Source of the DNA: Datura wrightii
Taxonomy: Eukaryota; Streptophyta; Magnoliopsida; Solanales; Solanaceae
Direction of reading: 5' to 3'
Assembly (NCBI GenBank): GCA_035772735.1
Contig: JASDFA010000002.1
Span: 5,270,001-5,334,000 of the forward strand
Length of the DNA stretch: 64,000 nt
Below, piece after piece: positions 44,438-55,599 of the stretch (its first letter is position 1; each line of letters opens with the position of its first letter). The notes below the pieces were generated by a model. It saw only the letters and a list, made by a program, of their open reading frames with translations. It did no database searches and was not told the origin of the DNA. Position numbers and translations under genes: made by a program.

Positions 44438-45372
44438 GAGGCCACTTAGAGCTAAAGTAGAATATGGTGCAGTTGTTGCATTCTAGTGGGAAATTCATGG
44501 GAATGACACAAGAGGACCCACAACAGCACCTATAGAACTTCTTCGAGATGAGTGACACTTTCGTCCCCACCAGAGTGTAAACTGATTATGTCAGACTCAC
44601 CCTCTTTCCATTTTCATTGTTGGGAGAGGAGAAGAGGTGACTAAAGGCAGAGCCACCAAATTCCATCACATCTTGGGACGACCTAGCAAGGAAGTTCCTC
44701 ATTAGAGTCATTCCTTCAGGCTAGACTACAAAGCTCAGAAGCGAAATACTCAGCTTCAAGCAGAGATGGGAGGAAAATCTATACTTGGCCTGGGAGAGTT
44801 TCAAGTCATTGTTGAGAGTCAACCCTCATCACCAGCAATCTAATGAGGTGTTAACCCACACCTTTGTGGAAAGTCTAGAACCACACACTAAAATTTTGCC
44901 AGACTCCACATCGGGTGAGCAAGCACTTGAGAAGACGTATGATAAACTATACACTCTTCTGAACAGGATTGGAAAAAGAAACCCAGAGTAGCACAGTGAG
45001 TCATTTAGAGGGGAAAGTAAGAGAGCCGACCTGATTGAAGTGGATAGCATAAATGCCTTAGCAGCACAGGTCGCCTCATTCCAGCACCAGATGATGACTC
45101 AATATAGCAAGCTGGGTATGGCACAACCACAGACATAGGTTAATGCAATTCAATTAGCTTCTAGATAGTGTGATATATTTGGCAACAATGGGCACAATGT
45201 AGACTTTTGTGGAGAAAATCCAGAGTTAGTGAATTTTATAGGTAATTTGCAGAGGAACAATTAGACTTATGGGAACACCTACAACAAGAACTGGCAGAAT
45301 CACCCAAATTTCTTTGGGGTGGTAATCAGAGTTGAAGCTTCCAGTAGCCTCAGTAGAAACAGTATTTCCATA
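44438..45372 (+). pseudogene. Athila gag fragment A3, lacking primer site and gag start
   Basis: Begins directly at the LTR edge with GAGGCCACTTAGAGC, corresponding to ~55855 of A4, so the primer site and ~375 bases of leader/gag are missing. Readable text: NMVQLLHSSGKF-like start, DPQQHL then a TAG (44533-44535), VRLTLFPFSLLGE, SLEPHTKILPDSTSGEQALE, and a knuckle DIFGNNGHNVDFCGENPE with the second Cys replaced. Stops (TAG, TAA, TGA) are shared with A5. Cut at 45372 by T8. Confidence 0.85.
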
Positions 45373-47457
45373 AACCGAACGGAGGCCCGAATCATAGACA
45401 TGGGATAAGGGACCCCGAGAGAACCCAAGTCGACCCATGGCATAAACATATAACGAACTCATTCAACATACTAAAGAAATTATGATCACAACAGAAGTCT
45501 AATTCATCATCACATAAGATTAACATCCGAAGCTACACATACATAAGTCTGGAAGCCACTAATCTAGATGAGTTGATGGGACAAGACCCCAACTAACTCA
45601 ACGATACTGAAACTAAAATATGTAAAAGAAACTGAAAGTCTAGTCCTTGAAATATGATGACTCACCAATCCTGAGCTGATAAGGACTCTGGAAAGCTTAT
45701 TAAGATCGGGGCTGAAGCTATGAGATAGGTCCAGTATCATGAAACGATACAACATAGAAAGTATGCGGTCAGTGCATGGAATGTATCGAGTATGCAAGGT
45801 AGGTAAAACCGTATAAGTAAAGTAAATCATTTAAAAAATTTCATAACATATCATAAGCTTTCAAGCACAAGTAGATGGGTAACATGCATTTATTCGGAAA
45901 TCGCAATTTTATCATAACATGACCATGAATAACTTTATAACATCTTGACTAACTCGAATGACTCGAAGCTGGAACATAACATTTATATTGAACAGCTGAA
46001 CAATGAGTCAAACCTTGCTTTTAGAACATGAATGCATAAGGTAATCATCATGGGCAATGAATATGCGAATCTGAATGATATAGACAGTGGGAGACTCATC
46101 ACTTAACCGACATACCACGATAGAGCTTACGTGGTCCCAACTATCACACTCAAGTGGGTAGAGCTATCCATAGCCTTGCCAGGGTGATGGATGATACCAT
46201 GATATAGATATCAAGCTTAAGGGCCAGTCGGGTCGGGGATAGCTCACGAGGGAGGTCCCAATAATTTAATAGTATCAACCTATGTTGGCGCGTAGTTCTT
46301 GGGCATAGGGTAATCAACCCCTAATCCGCTCGGTGCTAGACTCTTTTTCCAAAAACATGCAATGCTCTACATCATTTATAATGAAGCTCAACATCGTCTA
46401 TTGACGACGCTCAACATGAAATCATGCATATCACAATCACCTCTTTTATGAACTCTTCATATATGGGCATTCAATCTCATAGCTTAGAAAACACAATTTG
46501 TATTGAAAACAATTTAAAATATTCCCAAGCTTCACAACTCATCAATATAAATGTGATATAATCATATCCATGTGTAGAAATTGTAGAATTATGCAATTGG
46601 GTAAAAACCCCATACTTAGTCATAAGTGATTTATCCCATAATTTAATAAAAATTAGGCATCGGTATGGAAGGAGATACCCACTCATAGCCTTACACACTT
46701 AGGAATGGTGAATTCTAATACCCTCTAATTGCCCAAGCTGAGATTCGAATGGAAACCTTGAGATTTTGCCTTGGATCACCTCTTCAAACCTTTAAACTTG
46801 CATGCATGGGAGGAATATCTTGGAATAGGCCTTCCCCTGCTAAAAACCCACTAAAACGAGCCTTAAACGATGTAGTATAGTCCCTTAGGATTTGGGAATT
46901 ACGGAAAAGCCCTGTCTAAAATTGCTGAAATTAACTGTTAAGGGGTCCCAACAAGGGACCTGATGAATCATAATGAAGGGCCACGACTAATCAAGTCATT
47001 CGTCCAGTACACTGGTTAACAGATCCTTTAGGGCTCGTAATGGGTGACTTAACGGCCCATTTCCACTAGCCACGACCCATGGCCACCTCCCGTCATGTAC
47101 ACTGCCTTAGCATCAAATGAAAACTCATCTTGCTTGATCACGACTCACCTCACGAGTCATTAGGACTAACCACAATTCGTGGGGTCCTCCCGTTAGGTAC
47201 ACTGGTTGATCCTTCTATTTTATTTTTCAACTTCACCCTATGACTAATTGACAACTCGTTGTGGCTGACCACGAGTTGTTCCCACGCCCGCTGGGACCTT
47301 CAACCTTCATTACATCCAAGTCTTCCCACGAGCCGCCTGAAGACTTGTGGGGTCTCCTCACGAGTCGTCCAATGACTTATCCTTCAACTGAAGCACCATT
47401 TTCTAGTTTTTCCCTATTTCAACTCCCGGGTCTGATCTTTGAACTCTCGGGGTATAA
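45373..47457 (-). repeat. 3' LTR of T8 (alpha type)
   Basis: Plus-strand start CGAACGGAGGCCCG (partner at 52740 begins TGTCACAACCCGAACGG, so the first few bases are lost or changed) and end CTCGGGGTATAAAA. Palindrome cluster ACGA-N-TCGT lies at 46980-47370 (perfect ACGAGTCGT at 47360-47368), at the same distance from the U3 edge as in T1 and T3. Confidence 0.85.
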
Positions 47458-47477
47458 AAATATCTCCCCCTTGGGAA

Positions 47478-47493
47478 CATTCGTCCTCGAATG
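47478..47493 (-). promoter_or_regulatory. Pre-PPT hairpin of T8
   Basis: Plus strand CATTCG-TCCT-CGAATG, perfect 6-bp stem, 20 bases from the LTR edge at 47457, with ATCTCCCCCTTGGG (polypurine tract complement) between. Confidence 0.75.
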
Positions 47494-47744
47494 ATAGAAA
47501 CACATAGAAAACTCAGAAACAAGCAATCCTCCTATGCAAATACTTATTATTAAAACCCAAAACTAACGTAATGAATACCTCCGAAAAGAACTAAATAACT
47601 GAACTGAATTTAGGCATCACATACATCTATCATAACATAAATCAAACTTGCGCACATGAACTGAACATGAAAACTAATTTAGAGAATTAGGGAAAAAACT
47701 GATACCTAAAACTGAAACCAAATCGGTAGGGAACAGGTGATAGT
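47494..47744 (-). other. 3' untranslated spacer of T8
   Basis: A-rich sequence between the chromodomain and the pre-PPT hairpin. No gene seen. Confidence 0.6.
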
Positions 47745-48108
47745 ATTTAGCTATCATGGCTGCTTTGGCTTCCTATGTAGCTCTCTCAACATGCTAGTTT
47801 CTCCATAACACCTATACCGAAGCTACTTCTTTGTTCCTCAGCCTCTGAACCTGGCGATCCTAAATTGCAACTGGAATTTCCTCATAGTTAAGGCTATCTC
47901 CCACGCCAACACTTTCCACCAGAACTACTAAAGATGGGTCACCCAAGCACTTTTTCAAGAGCGATACATGAAAGACGGGATGAACTGACGATAACTCTGA
48001 TGGCAAGTCCAACGCATGTGCTCCTTACCAACTCTTCTCATAACCTGATAGGGACCAATATAGCGAGGACTAAGTTTCCCATTCTTTATGAACCACATGA
48101 TGGTCGGG
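47745..48108 (-). pseudogene. Integrase C-terminus and chromodomain of T8
   Basis: Minus strand: IMWFIKNGKLSPRYIGPYQV (GPY/F module, about 48020-48108), the region around HPVFHVSLLKK with a frameshift near 48025, then a chromodomain at ~47745-47870 (NKEVASV, VLWRN) with stops. Separated from the rest of integrase by the plastid-like insert. Confidence 0.8.
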
Positions 48109-48317
48109 AAGGTTAGAGTAGCCAATGCCATTGGAATTTTGATTTTATACATTGGAAAAATCCGTTTTGTTATTAATAGACTAGGAAGGGGGAAAAGAAT
48201 AACTGAAAGAAAGGCAATCGATTAGTTATTCGTCAAAGTTTCATTTATTCAATGACCAGAATTAATCGGGGATATATTGCTCGAAGACGTAGAACAAAAA
48301 TTCGTTTATTTGCATAT
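48109..48317 (+). other. rpl20: Plastid-derived insert: rpl20 5' end and upstream DNA
   Basis: 48252-48314 encodes on the plus strand MTRINRGYIARRRRTKIR, then LFA, the N-terminus of chloroplast ribosomal protein L20 (21 codons). It is preceded by AAAGTTTCATTTATTCA as in the plastid rps12-rpl20 spacer. It interrupts the T8 integrase between the EVDD and SPMKGVM blocks. The right junction is at about 48312-48317; the left edge lies between ~48109 and 48150. It is a nuclear plastid-DNA insertion, not a working gene. Confidence 0.8.
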
Positions 48318-49553
48318 CGTCTACCTCAAACTCCAAATCTCTTCTTCTCACATCCGCATATGATTTTTGATGACTCTGAGCAATTTTCAACCTATCCCTT
48401 ATCAAATGAACCTTCACCATAGCCTCATGAATCGAATCTGGCCCTATCATAGATGCCTCACCCACCTCAAACCAACCGATGGGAGACCTACACCTCTGTC
48501 CATAGAAAGACTCGAGCTGTGCCATCTGGATGCCAGAGTGATAGCTATTATTTTAAGAAAACTCGACCAAAGGCAAGTGATCATCCCAATTACCTTTAAA
48601 ATCCATCACACAAGCTCTCAACATGTCCTCGAGAGTTTGAATTTTCTGCTCCGCCTGGCCATCCATTCGCAGATGGAATGTTATGCTGAGCTTAACCTGA
48701 GTCCAAAGCCTTTCTTGGAAAGACCTCCACATTCAGAGGTAAACTGAGTACCTTGGTCTGAAATAATAGACAAGGGCACTCCATGAAATCGAACCGTCTC
48801 CCAAATATACAATTTGGCATAATCATCAACTGAATCTGTAGTTTTGACGAGTAGGAAGTGTGCAACCTTGGTCAACCTGTCCACTACCACCCAGATAGAA
48901 TCATAGTGCCGGCGAGTACGAGGTAGGACGCTAATGAAATCCATATTAATATCTTCCCACTTCCAAGTGGGAATTCTAATATCCTGAAGTATGCTTCCCG
49001 GCCTTTGGTGATCCACTTTCACTTGGTAACAGTTCAGGCACTTGGTCACGAATTTCGCAACATCCTTCTTCATGCCTTTCCACCAATATATTTCTCGCAA
49101 GTCGTGATACATCTTAGTGGTATCCGGATGGATAGAATACCTGGATCCATGTGCCTCATGCAATATTCGGTCCCTCAAATTATAAACATTTGGGACACAT
49201 AAACGGCCCTGGTACCGCAGTACACCATCTCTCCCTTGGGTGAAGACCTCCACCTTTTGATTTCGAACGAGTTCCTTCAGCTTCACTAAAATTGGACCCT
49301 CATCTTGTTTGTCTTTCTCACCCGTCATCAAGGATGATTCTGATCTATTTTGCACAACAACACCGCTATTGGTAGACTCGACCAATATAACTCCCAACCT
49401 TGCAAGTCGATGGACATCCTTTACCAACTCCTTCATTCCCTTGTCCAAGTGGGATACAATCTCCATAGATAGCCTACTAAGTGCATCCGCTACTATATTA
49501 GCCTTGTCCAGGTGGAAAAGGACATTCATATCATAGTCCTTTAGTAGCTCCAA
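48318..49553 (-). pseudogene. Integrase core of T8
   Basis: 48681-49553 encodes the end of RNase H (LLKDYDMNVLFHLDKANIVA, DALSRLSM), the zinc region HGSRYSIHPDTTKMYHDLRE with CLNCYQVKVDH, and the core INMDFISVLPRTRR (Asp) and LSIISDQGTQF (Asp). A frameshift follows; 48262-48525 resumes with FYGQRCRSPIGWFEVGEA and QSHQKSYADVRRRDLEFEVD, then runs into the plastid insert. The Glu-bearing DGQAE segment near 48650 is out of frame. Confidence 0.85.
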
Positions 49554-50019
49554 CCATGTCCTTTGCCGAAGATTGAGATCCTTCTACGTGAACACATATT
49601 GCAAGCTTTTATGATCCGTGAATACATCCACATGGACCCCAAACAAGTAATGCCGCCATATCTTTAATGCAAACACCACCGCGTCCAAATCAAGATCATG
49701 GGTCAGATATTTCTTCTCATGGATTTTTAACTATCTTGAGGCATATGCTATCATTTTCCCATGCTGCATTAACACACACCCCAGTCTGATCCTTGAAGCA
49801 TCACAGTACACAAAAGAAACCATCCATACCCTCGGTTAGAGTCAACACTAGTGCCGAAGTGAGTCGATCCTTCAATTCTTGGAAACTTTTCTCACAAGCC
49901 TCTGACAATTGAAAATTTACCTTTTTCTGAGTCAACATGGTCAACGATGATGCAATCAATGAAAACCCCTCAACAAATCTCCGGTAGTAATCTACTGGGC
50001 CCAAGAAGCTCCTTATATC
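49554..50019 (-). pseudogene. RNase H N-terminal part of T8
   Basis: 49801-50004 encodes DYYRRFVEGFSLIASSLTML and QLSEACEKSFQELKDRLTSA, the RT-RNase H connection. The catalytic part 49554-49800 is out of frame with stops, though the DHKSLQYVFT-like and HDLDLD segments can be read. Confidence 0.78.
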
Positions 50020-50784
50020 TTATGGGTTCACTGGTCTGGGCCAGTTCTTCATAGCCTCGATTTTCTGCGAATCCACCTTTATGCCCTCACTTGATAGCAT
50101 ATCACCCAAAAATTCTACAGAGTCCAACCAAAGCTCACATTTGTTGAACTTTGCATATAACTGCCAATCCTTGAGGGTTTGAAGCAGTACTCTCAAGTGA
50201 GCGGCATGCTCCTCCTCGCCCTGAGAGTATATGAGGATATCGTCGATAAACACAATCACGAACTTATATAGATATGCCTTGAACACCCTTTTCATTAGAT
50301 CCATAAAAGCTGCAGGGAAATTAGTTAGTCCGAAAGACATAACAATGAAATCGTAGTGACCATACATAGTCTTGAAAGTGGTTTTCGATATGTCACTCTC
50401 CCGAACCCTAAGATGGTGATACCCTGATCTGAGATCAATCTTAGAGAAACAATTGTCACCCTAAAGCTAGTCAAACAAATCACTAATCCTAGGTAAATGA
50501 TATCTGTCCTTAACGGTGACCTTATTCAACTACCTATAATCGATGCACATCCGAAGAGAACCATCCTTCTTCCGAACGAATAGGACTGGTGCAGCCCATG
50601 GGGACTTCCTCGGCTTAATAAAGCCCTTATCTAACAAGTCCTTCAACTGATCTTTCAACTCTTTTAGCTCAGCAAGAGCCATTCTATAGAGAGGGATAGA
50701 TATATGCTGCGTGTTAGGAAGAAGATCTATACCGAAATCAACCTCCTGCTCGGGAGGGACCCTTGGAAAATCATCAGGAAAGAC
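50020..50784 (-). pseudogene. Reverse transcriptase of T8
   Basis: 50020-50367 is open: VMSFGLTNFPAAFMDLMKRV and FVIVFIDDILIYSQG (catalytic Asp pair intact, about 50236-50250), then FNKCELWLDSVEFLGD. Fingers upstream to 50784 are interrupted by stops near 50462 and 50531. Confidence 0.85.
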
Positions 50785-51330
50785 CTATGGATACTCACGT
50801 ACTACTGGTATGGACTGGATGGTCAGGGTCTCGAACTCCATGTCCTTAACCCTAACTAGATGGTACATGCACCGCTTAGAAATCATCTTTTTGGCCTTAA
50901 GGTATGAAATGAATCGACCTACAGGCATAGCTGAACTACCCTTCCATTCTAAGACTGGCTCACCTAGAAATTGGAATTCTACTTCCCAGGTTCTACAATT
51001 AACTGAAGCATAGCATGCAAATAGCCAATCCATGCCGAGAATAACATCAAAATAGGTCATGGCTAACTATATAAAGTCTGCTAAGGTGATCTTATGAATA
51101 AATGAGAGTGGGAAATCTCTATACACCCGTCTAGCTATAATTGAATAACCTACTAGAATAGAAACTGAGAAGGGCTCATATAAAACATCTGGACTGACTC
51201 CGAAGCTATTGGCTACGTATGGTGTCACAAAAGATAGGGTAGCCCCCAGATCTACCAAAGCATACACATCAACATGAAAAACTCTCAACATATCAGTGAC
51301 CACATCTGTTAAGGCCTCCTTCCCCTGATG
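50785..51330 (-). pseudogene. Aspartic protease of T8
   Basis: 51067-51303 encodes VFHVDVYALVDLGATLSFVT, with DLGA in place of the usual DSGA/DPGS active site (Asp kept). 50785-51060 encodes YFDVILGMDWLFACYASVNC and KAKKMISKRCMYHLVRVKD. A stop separates the two. Confidence 0.82.
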
Positions 51331-52540
51331 AGTGGCTAAGGCATAGAATCTATTCTGGCGCTTCCCGCCAGCTATGCTAGTAGATGCCCCCTGATGTGCT
51401 ATGCATGGGGGAGGGGCTACTGGACTAGAAGCTGGGCCTCAGCCCCCAAACTGGTCCTGTCTTGCAATTGGAAAATCTCTAAGCATGTGTCTGGCTACTC
51501 ACAACAAAAACAAGCTCCTGAACCTGCCAAAAACTGGCCTGTGTGCCCCCGACCACACCTATAATAAGCTGGGGTGTTAGAATTAGCGAGGATGCTGCTC
51601 TGATCCCTCGAGCCTGATGCTCTCCCTCTCTGATCATGTCTGGGCTTGGATGTCACACTCAATACCGAAGATTCTGGGGTTGATGACCTCTGGTGAGTTT
51701 GCTATCGGTGCCCATCTCCGAACCTCTATTGAGAGAATCTGTGACCCTTGTTCCTGGCCCTTTTGGCCTCTCTCCCTCGAATGGTTCGCCTTCATCTTCT
51801 GGGCGTACAAAACTATTAGAGGAAATTCCATGTCTTGATGGAGCATAGCTATCCTGCAGTCCTTGTCCAAGTAGCCTGCTATACCATGATCAAACCAAAT
51901 CACACGTGCCGGCTAGTCAGCCACTAACTCCGAGGCATACTTCGATAGGTGGGTGAACTCAAGAGCGTACTCTTGAACGTTCATCCTTCCTTGCTTTAGA
52001 TTCACAAATTCAGTTTCTTTCAACTGCCTCATTTCTCGAGGGAAGAACTGATCTAGGAATGCAACCTGAAACTCCTCCCATGTGATCGGACCTACTCCTA
52101 TGACCTTGCTGTCCTTCCATTGGCGAACCAGATATGCGCAACCCAGTTTAACTGGTAGGAGGCTAACTCTGTGCACTCAACACTACTCACCCCCGTAACC
52201 TGGGTGATCTTGACAATTTCATCAATGAAATCATGCAGGTCCTCATCTACCTTAGACCCCAGAAACTCTGGGGGGTTCATCCTCAAGAAGTCCCTAACAC
52301 GAGCCACCGTCACATTGCCATTTTCCAGAACAAGCGCAACGGCCTACTGATTGACCTGAGTGGTCAAGGCCTGCGCAAGCATTTGAATAGAAGCTCGGAA
52401 CTCAGTATGAGCGGTTGGCTCCGGTGCCTGAGGCTTCTGAACTAGTGGGGCTGGCTGATGCTCATAACCATTACCATCCTCGTGGCCTACACCACCTCTA
52501 TTTCTCCTTCCATTCACCCTTTAAGGTTCCACGATTCTGC
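51331..52540 (-). pseudogene. gag of T8
   Basis: Broken over three frames: 52098-52313 (VARVRDFLRMNPPEFLGSKV, DLHDFIDEIVKI), 51913-52176 (WEEFQVAFLDQFFPREMRQ, EYALEFTHLSKYASEL) and 51634-51903 (basic tail). A decayed zinc knuckle (CFCCE-like) lies near 51490-51520. The start codon is not clear, at or above ~52510. Confidence 0.8.
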
Positions 52541-52718
52541 AATTGTGATAACAGAAATTACTAGGATAGAAAGGCTTTTCATCGCATGACATAGATCATG
52601 AAAAAAGGGAGCATTTCCTAAACATCTAGTAGCCTCTTCATCATAGGTGTGGTGCGATTCACACCCATGAAAAAGACTCTACCTAACGTAGCTTTCAGAC
52701 TCTCTAGACACATCAAAC

Positions 52719-52734
52719 CTAATGCTCTGATACC
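52719..52734 (-). other. Primer-binding site of T8
   Basis: The coding strand reads TGGTATCAGAGCATT, initiator-Met-tRNA type, 5 bases from the LTR edge at 52740. Confidence 0.82.
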
Positions 52735-52739
52735 AAGTT

Positions 52740-54206
52740 TGTCACAACCCGAACGGAGGCCCGGATCATAGATACGGGACAAGGGACCTCGAGAGACCCC
52801 AAGTCGACCCATGGCATAAGCATATACTAACTCATTCAACATACTAATGAAATCATGAATATAATCTCAGCGGAAGTCTAATTCATCATCACATCAGAAT
52901 CACATTCGAAGCTACACATACATAAGTCTAAAAGCCTCTAATATGGACGAGTTCATGGGACAAGTCCCCAACTAACTCAACAATACTGAAACTGAAATAT
53001 GTAAAAGAAACTGAAAGTCTAGTCCTCGAAAGATGAGGACTCACCGATCCTGAGCAAATCAGGTCTCTGGAAAGCTGATTAAGATCGGGGCTGAAGCTAT
53101 GAGCCGGGTCCTATATCATGAAATAGTACAACATAGAAAGTATGCGGTTAATACGTGAAATGTACCGAGTATGCAAGGTAAGTAAAACCGCATAATTAAA
53201 GTATATTGTTTAAAACATTTCATAACATATCATAAGCTTTCAAGCATAAGTAGATGGGTCACATGTATTTATTCAAAAATTGCAATTTTATCATAACATG
53301 ACCATGCGTAGCTTTATAACATCATGAATGACTCAAATGACTCGAAGCTGGAACATAACATTTTTATTGAAAAGCTGAACAATGAGTCAAACCTTACTTT
53401 TAGAACATGCATGCATAAGGTAATCATCAGTAGTAATGAATATGCGAATCTAAATAATATAGACAGTGGGAGACTCGTCACTTAACCGACGTACCACGAT
53501 AGAGCTTATGTGGTCCCGACTATCACACTCTAGTGGCTAGAGCCGTCCAAAACCTTGCCAGGGCTAAGGATGCTACCATGATATCGATATCAAGCTAAAG
53601 GGCCAATCGGGCCGGGGATAGCTCACAAGGGAGGTCCCAATAATATAATAGTATCAACCTACGTTGGAGTGTAGTTCTGGGGCATAGGGTAATCGACCCT
53701 TAACCCGCTCGGTGCTAGACTCTTCTTCCAAAAACATGCAATGCTCTACATCATTTATAATGAAGCTCAACATTTTCTATTGACGAAGCTCAACATGAAA
53801 TCATGCATAACTCAACATCGTAGGAAACAAAGCTCAACATTGTCCATTGACAAAGCTCATCAATGAAATCATGCATAGACTCGACATCATATAAGAATGC
53901 AACTCAACATTGTCCTCCGACAGAGCTCAATAATGATATACGTCTCAATTATAAATTTATGCATATGAGAAGCTTTATTTCAAACGTACCACAAGGTCAA
54001 ATATAGCTGGGAGCATCTACTCCAAATAATGTTGTAAGCTACATGTAGGAATATTTAACTCAACATATCACAAGCTAGAAATCATGAAATTTGAGATACT
54101 TCACTCCAAACAATGTGGTAAGCTTATTTTGTGAAAACTCATTAGTTAAATCAACATGTGGGAATTTCCCAAAGCTTCATCTTACTTGGATCTACTAAAT
54201 TCATTT
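52740..54206 (-). repeat. Truncated 5' LTR of T8
   Basis: Begins TGTCACAACCCGAACGG and follows the 3' LTR for ~1.45 kb (for example CATAGGGTAATCGACCC at 53684 versus 46308). It includes an extra ~200-bp stretch of GCTCAACATTGTC-type repeats (53755-53930), then stops at 54206 where Athila LTR begins. The U3 end, with promoter and palindrome cluster, is gone, so this copy has no 5' promoter. Confidence 0.85.
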
Positions 54207-55485
54207 TTGAAAACAAGGGAGAGCAGCAAAAATAGGGGCTCCGCGATGAGCCGTGTCACGCTACCACCGCAGAGGCGTTCTGCTTGGAGGAATTAATTTT
54301 GTCAATTTCCAGTGGAGGCTCGCGTTACCTCCATGACACAGAGGCAGTGCTCCGCGATACACTCCGTGTCACATTGAGTACAATTATCTGGAACCTCAAG
54401 TTCTAGTGAAGGTGCGCGATAGCACCGTGGCACGAAGGCGAGGCTCCACGATGCAAGCCGTGTCACATTGAGGTACATTTGCTGGGGAGCCGACTTCCAG
54501 TGAGGGTCCGGGATACCCCCGTGGCACGGAGGGAGTGCTCTGCAATACACTCCGTGCCACGTTGCTTGTTATTTCGGAAACAAATTCTGAAGAGTATAAA
54601 TAGCACACTTAGGATTTATTTTAAACATTCTGACTTGGTTGAGCAAGAACGTGGGTTACAGGCAGTTATGAGGACGAAAATTCTAGGGTTCTTCTCTTTC
54701 TCTTTTTCTTTAATCTCAATTGTTTGTATGAATTCTACTTATTTGATGATGTTTAATCCGAAAATGAGTAGCTAATTCACTTCTTGCTGAGGTTAAGAAT
54801 AATTGTAGTGGAATGTAATTGTTGATCATTTCAGTTTTCATCTTTTCTTTAATGTTTGTTCTATCAATTCTTTTTTTTACTGCATTGATGTTTGGCCAAT
54901 GTTAATGTATATCTAGAAATCCAATTTTGATTTTGAAAAAGAATGAAACTGGAAAGATGTGAATTAGTAGGATATGATCTTTTCTTAGTTTAGAAAATTG
55001 AGAATTGATTTACATTTAAAATAGAAATATATCTGAAAGTCTTATTAGTCAATTAAGGAATCAGTTATGTATGGCGCATGAAATTCTTTTATCACAGAAA
55101 TGTAGATTAAGGTTCATGATTCTTAAATTGGATAGGAGTTGAAAGATCCAATTCATAGGTATAATTCTTAACTAACAACCGAAGAAAAGATTAGCTGAAT
55201 TGAATCGATAAATTACTTCCCTGCATGTTTGTTTTAACCTCAGCTTGCTCATTGGTATTTGTCAGACTCAAATTATAATCTTAACTTAGATTTTTATTAC
55301 TTAGTAAACTTAACTCTCAAATTGTTTAATTGGTTGTCTGCATTCATAAAGACATAGTTCACTGACGCTTAAGTTAATTAGTACCGTAGTTCAATCCCTG
55401 TGGGATCGATACTTGGCTTGAAATAAGCCACTTTACTACTTGTTCGACCACGTGCACTTGCGTGTAGTCACCACTGCACCGAACA
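54207..55485 (+). repeat. 5' LTR of A4, lacking its first ~225 bp
   Basis: Begins inside the LTR at GGGAGAGCAGCAAAAATAGG (A5-side partner position ~62284) and ends at GCACCGAACA. Perfect CGTG-N-CACG palindromes at 54252, 54426, 54520 and 54553. TATA box at 54595. Confidence 0.88.
54595..54603 (+). promoter_or_regulatory. TATA box in A4 5' LTR
   Basis: TATAAATAG, 34 bases after the last CGTG-N-CACG palindrome (54553-54561). Best core-promoter match in the window. Confidence 0.6.
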
Positions 55486-55490
55486 AGTTT

Positions 55491-55509
55491 TTGGCGCCGT
55501 TGCCGGGGA
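55491..55509 (+). other. Primer-binding site of A4
   Basis: TTGGCGCCGTTGCCGGGGA, 6 bases after the LTR end, the standard Athila/Tat-lineage primer site (Asp tRNA type). It appears intact. Confidence 0.9.
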
Positions 55510-55599
55510 CTGGCAATTGGTAAAATTATTTTCTTAGTGTTAGTTGACAAATTCTATATAAGTGTTGACAACTTGATCTTAGCCTATCTCTTGCAGATA

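Larger units (their letters stand above)
45373..54206 (-). mobile_element. T8: Tekay-like element with plastid insert
   Basis: Minus-strand element with both LTRs, primer site and all domains, inserted in Athila gag A3. The 5' LTR is cut at ~54206, where truncated Athila LTR begins. The integrase gene holds a ~200-bp plastid-like piece. Sequence is more diverged than T4/T6/T7, with several indels. Confidence 0.9.

Noticed and set aside
48252..48314. rpl20 as a working gene.
   Set aside because: Only 21 codons remain before the sequence returns to integrase DNA. It is a fragment.
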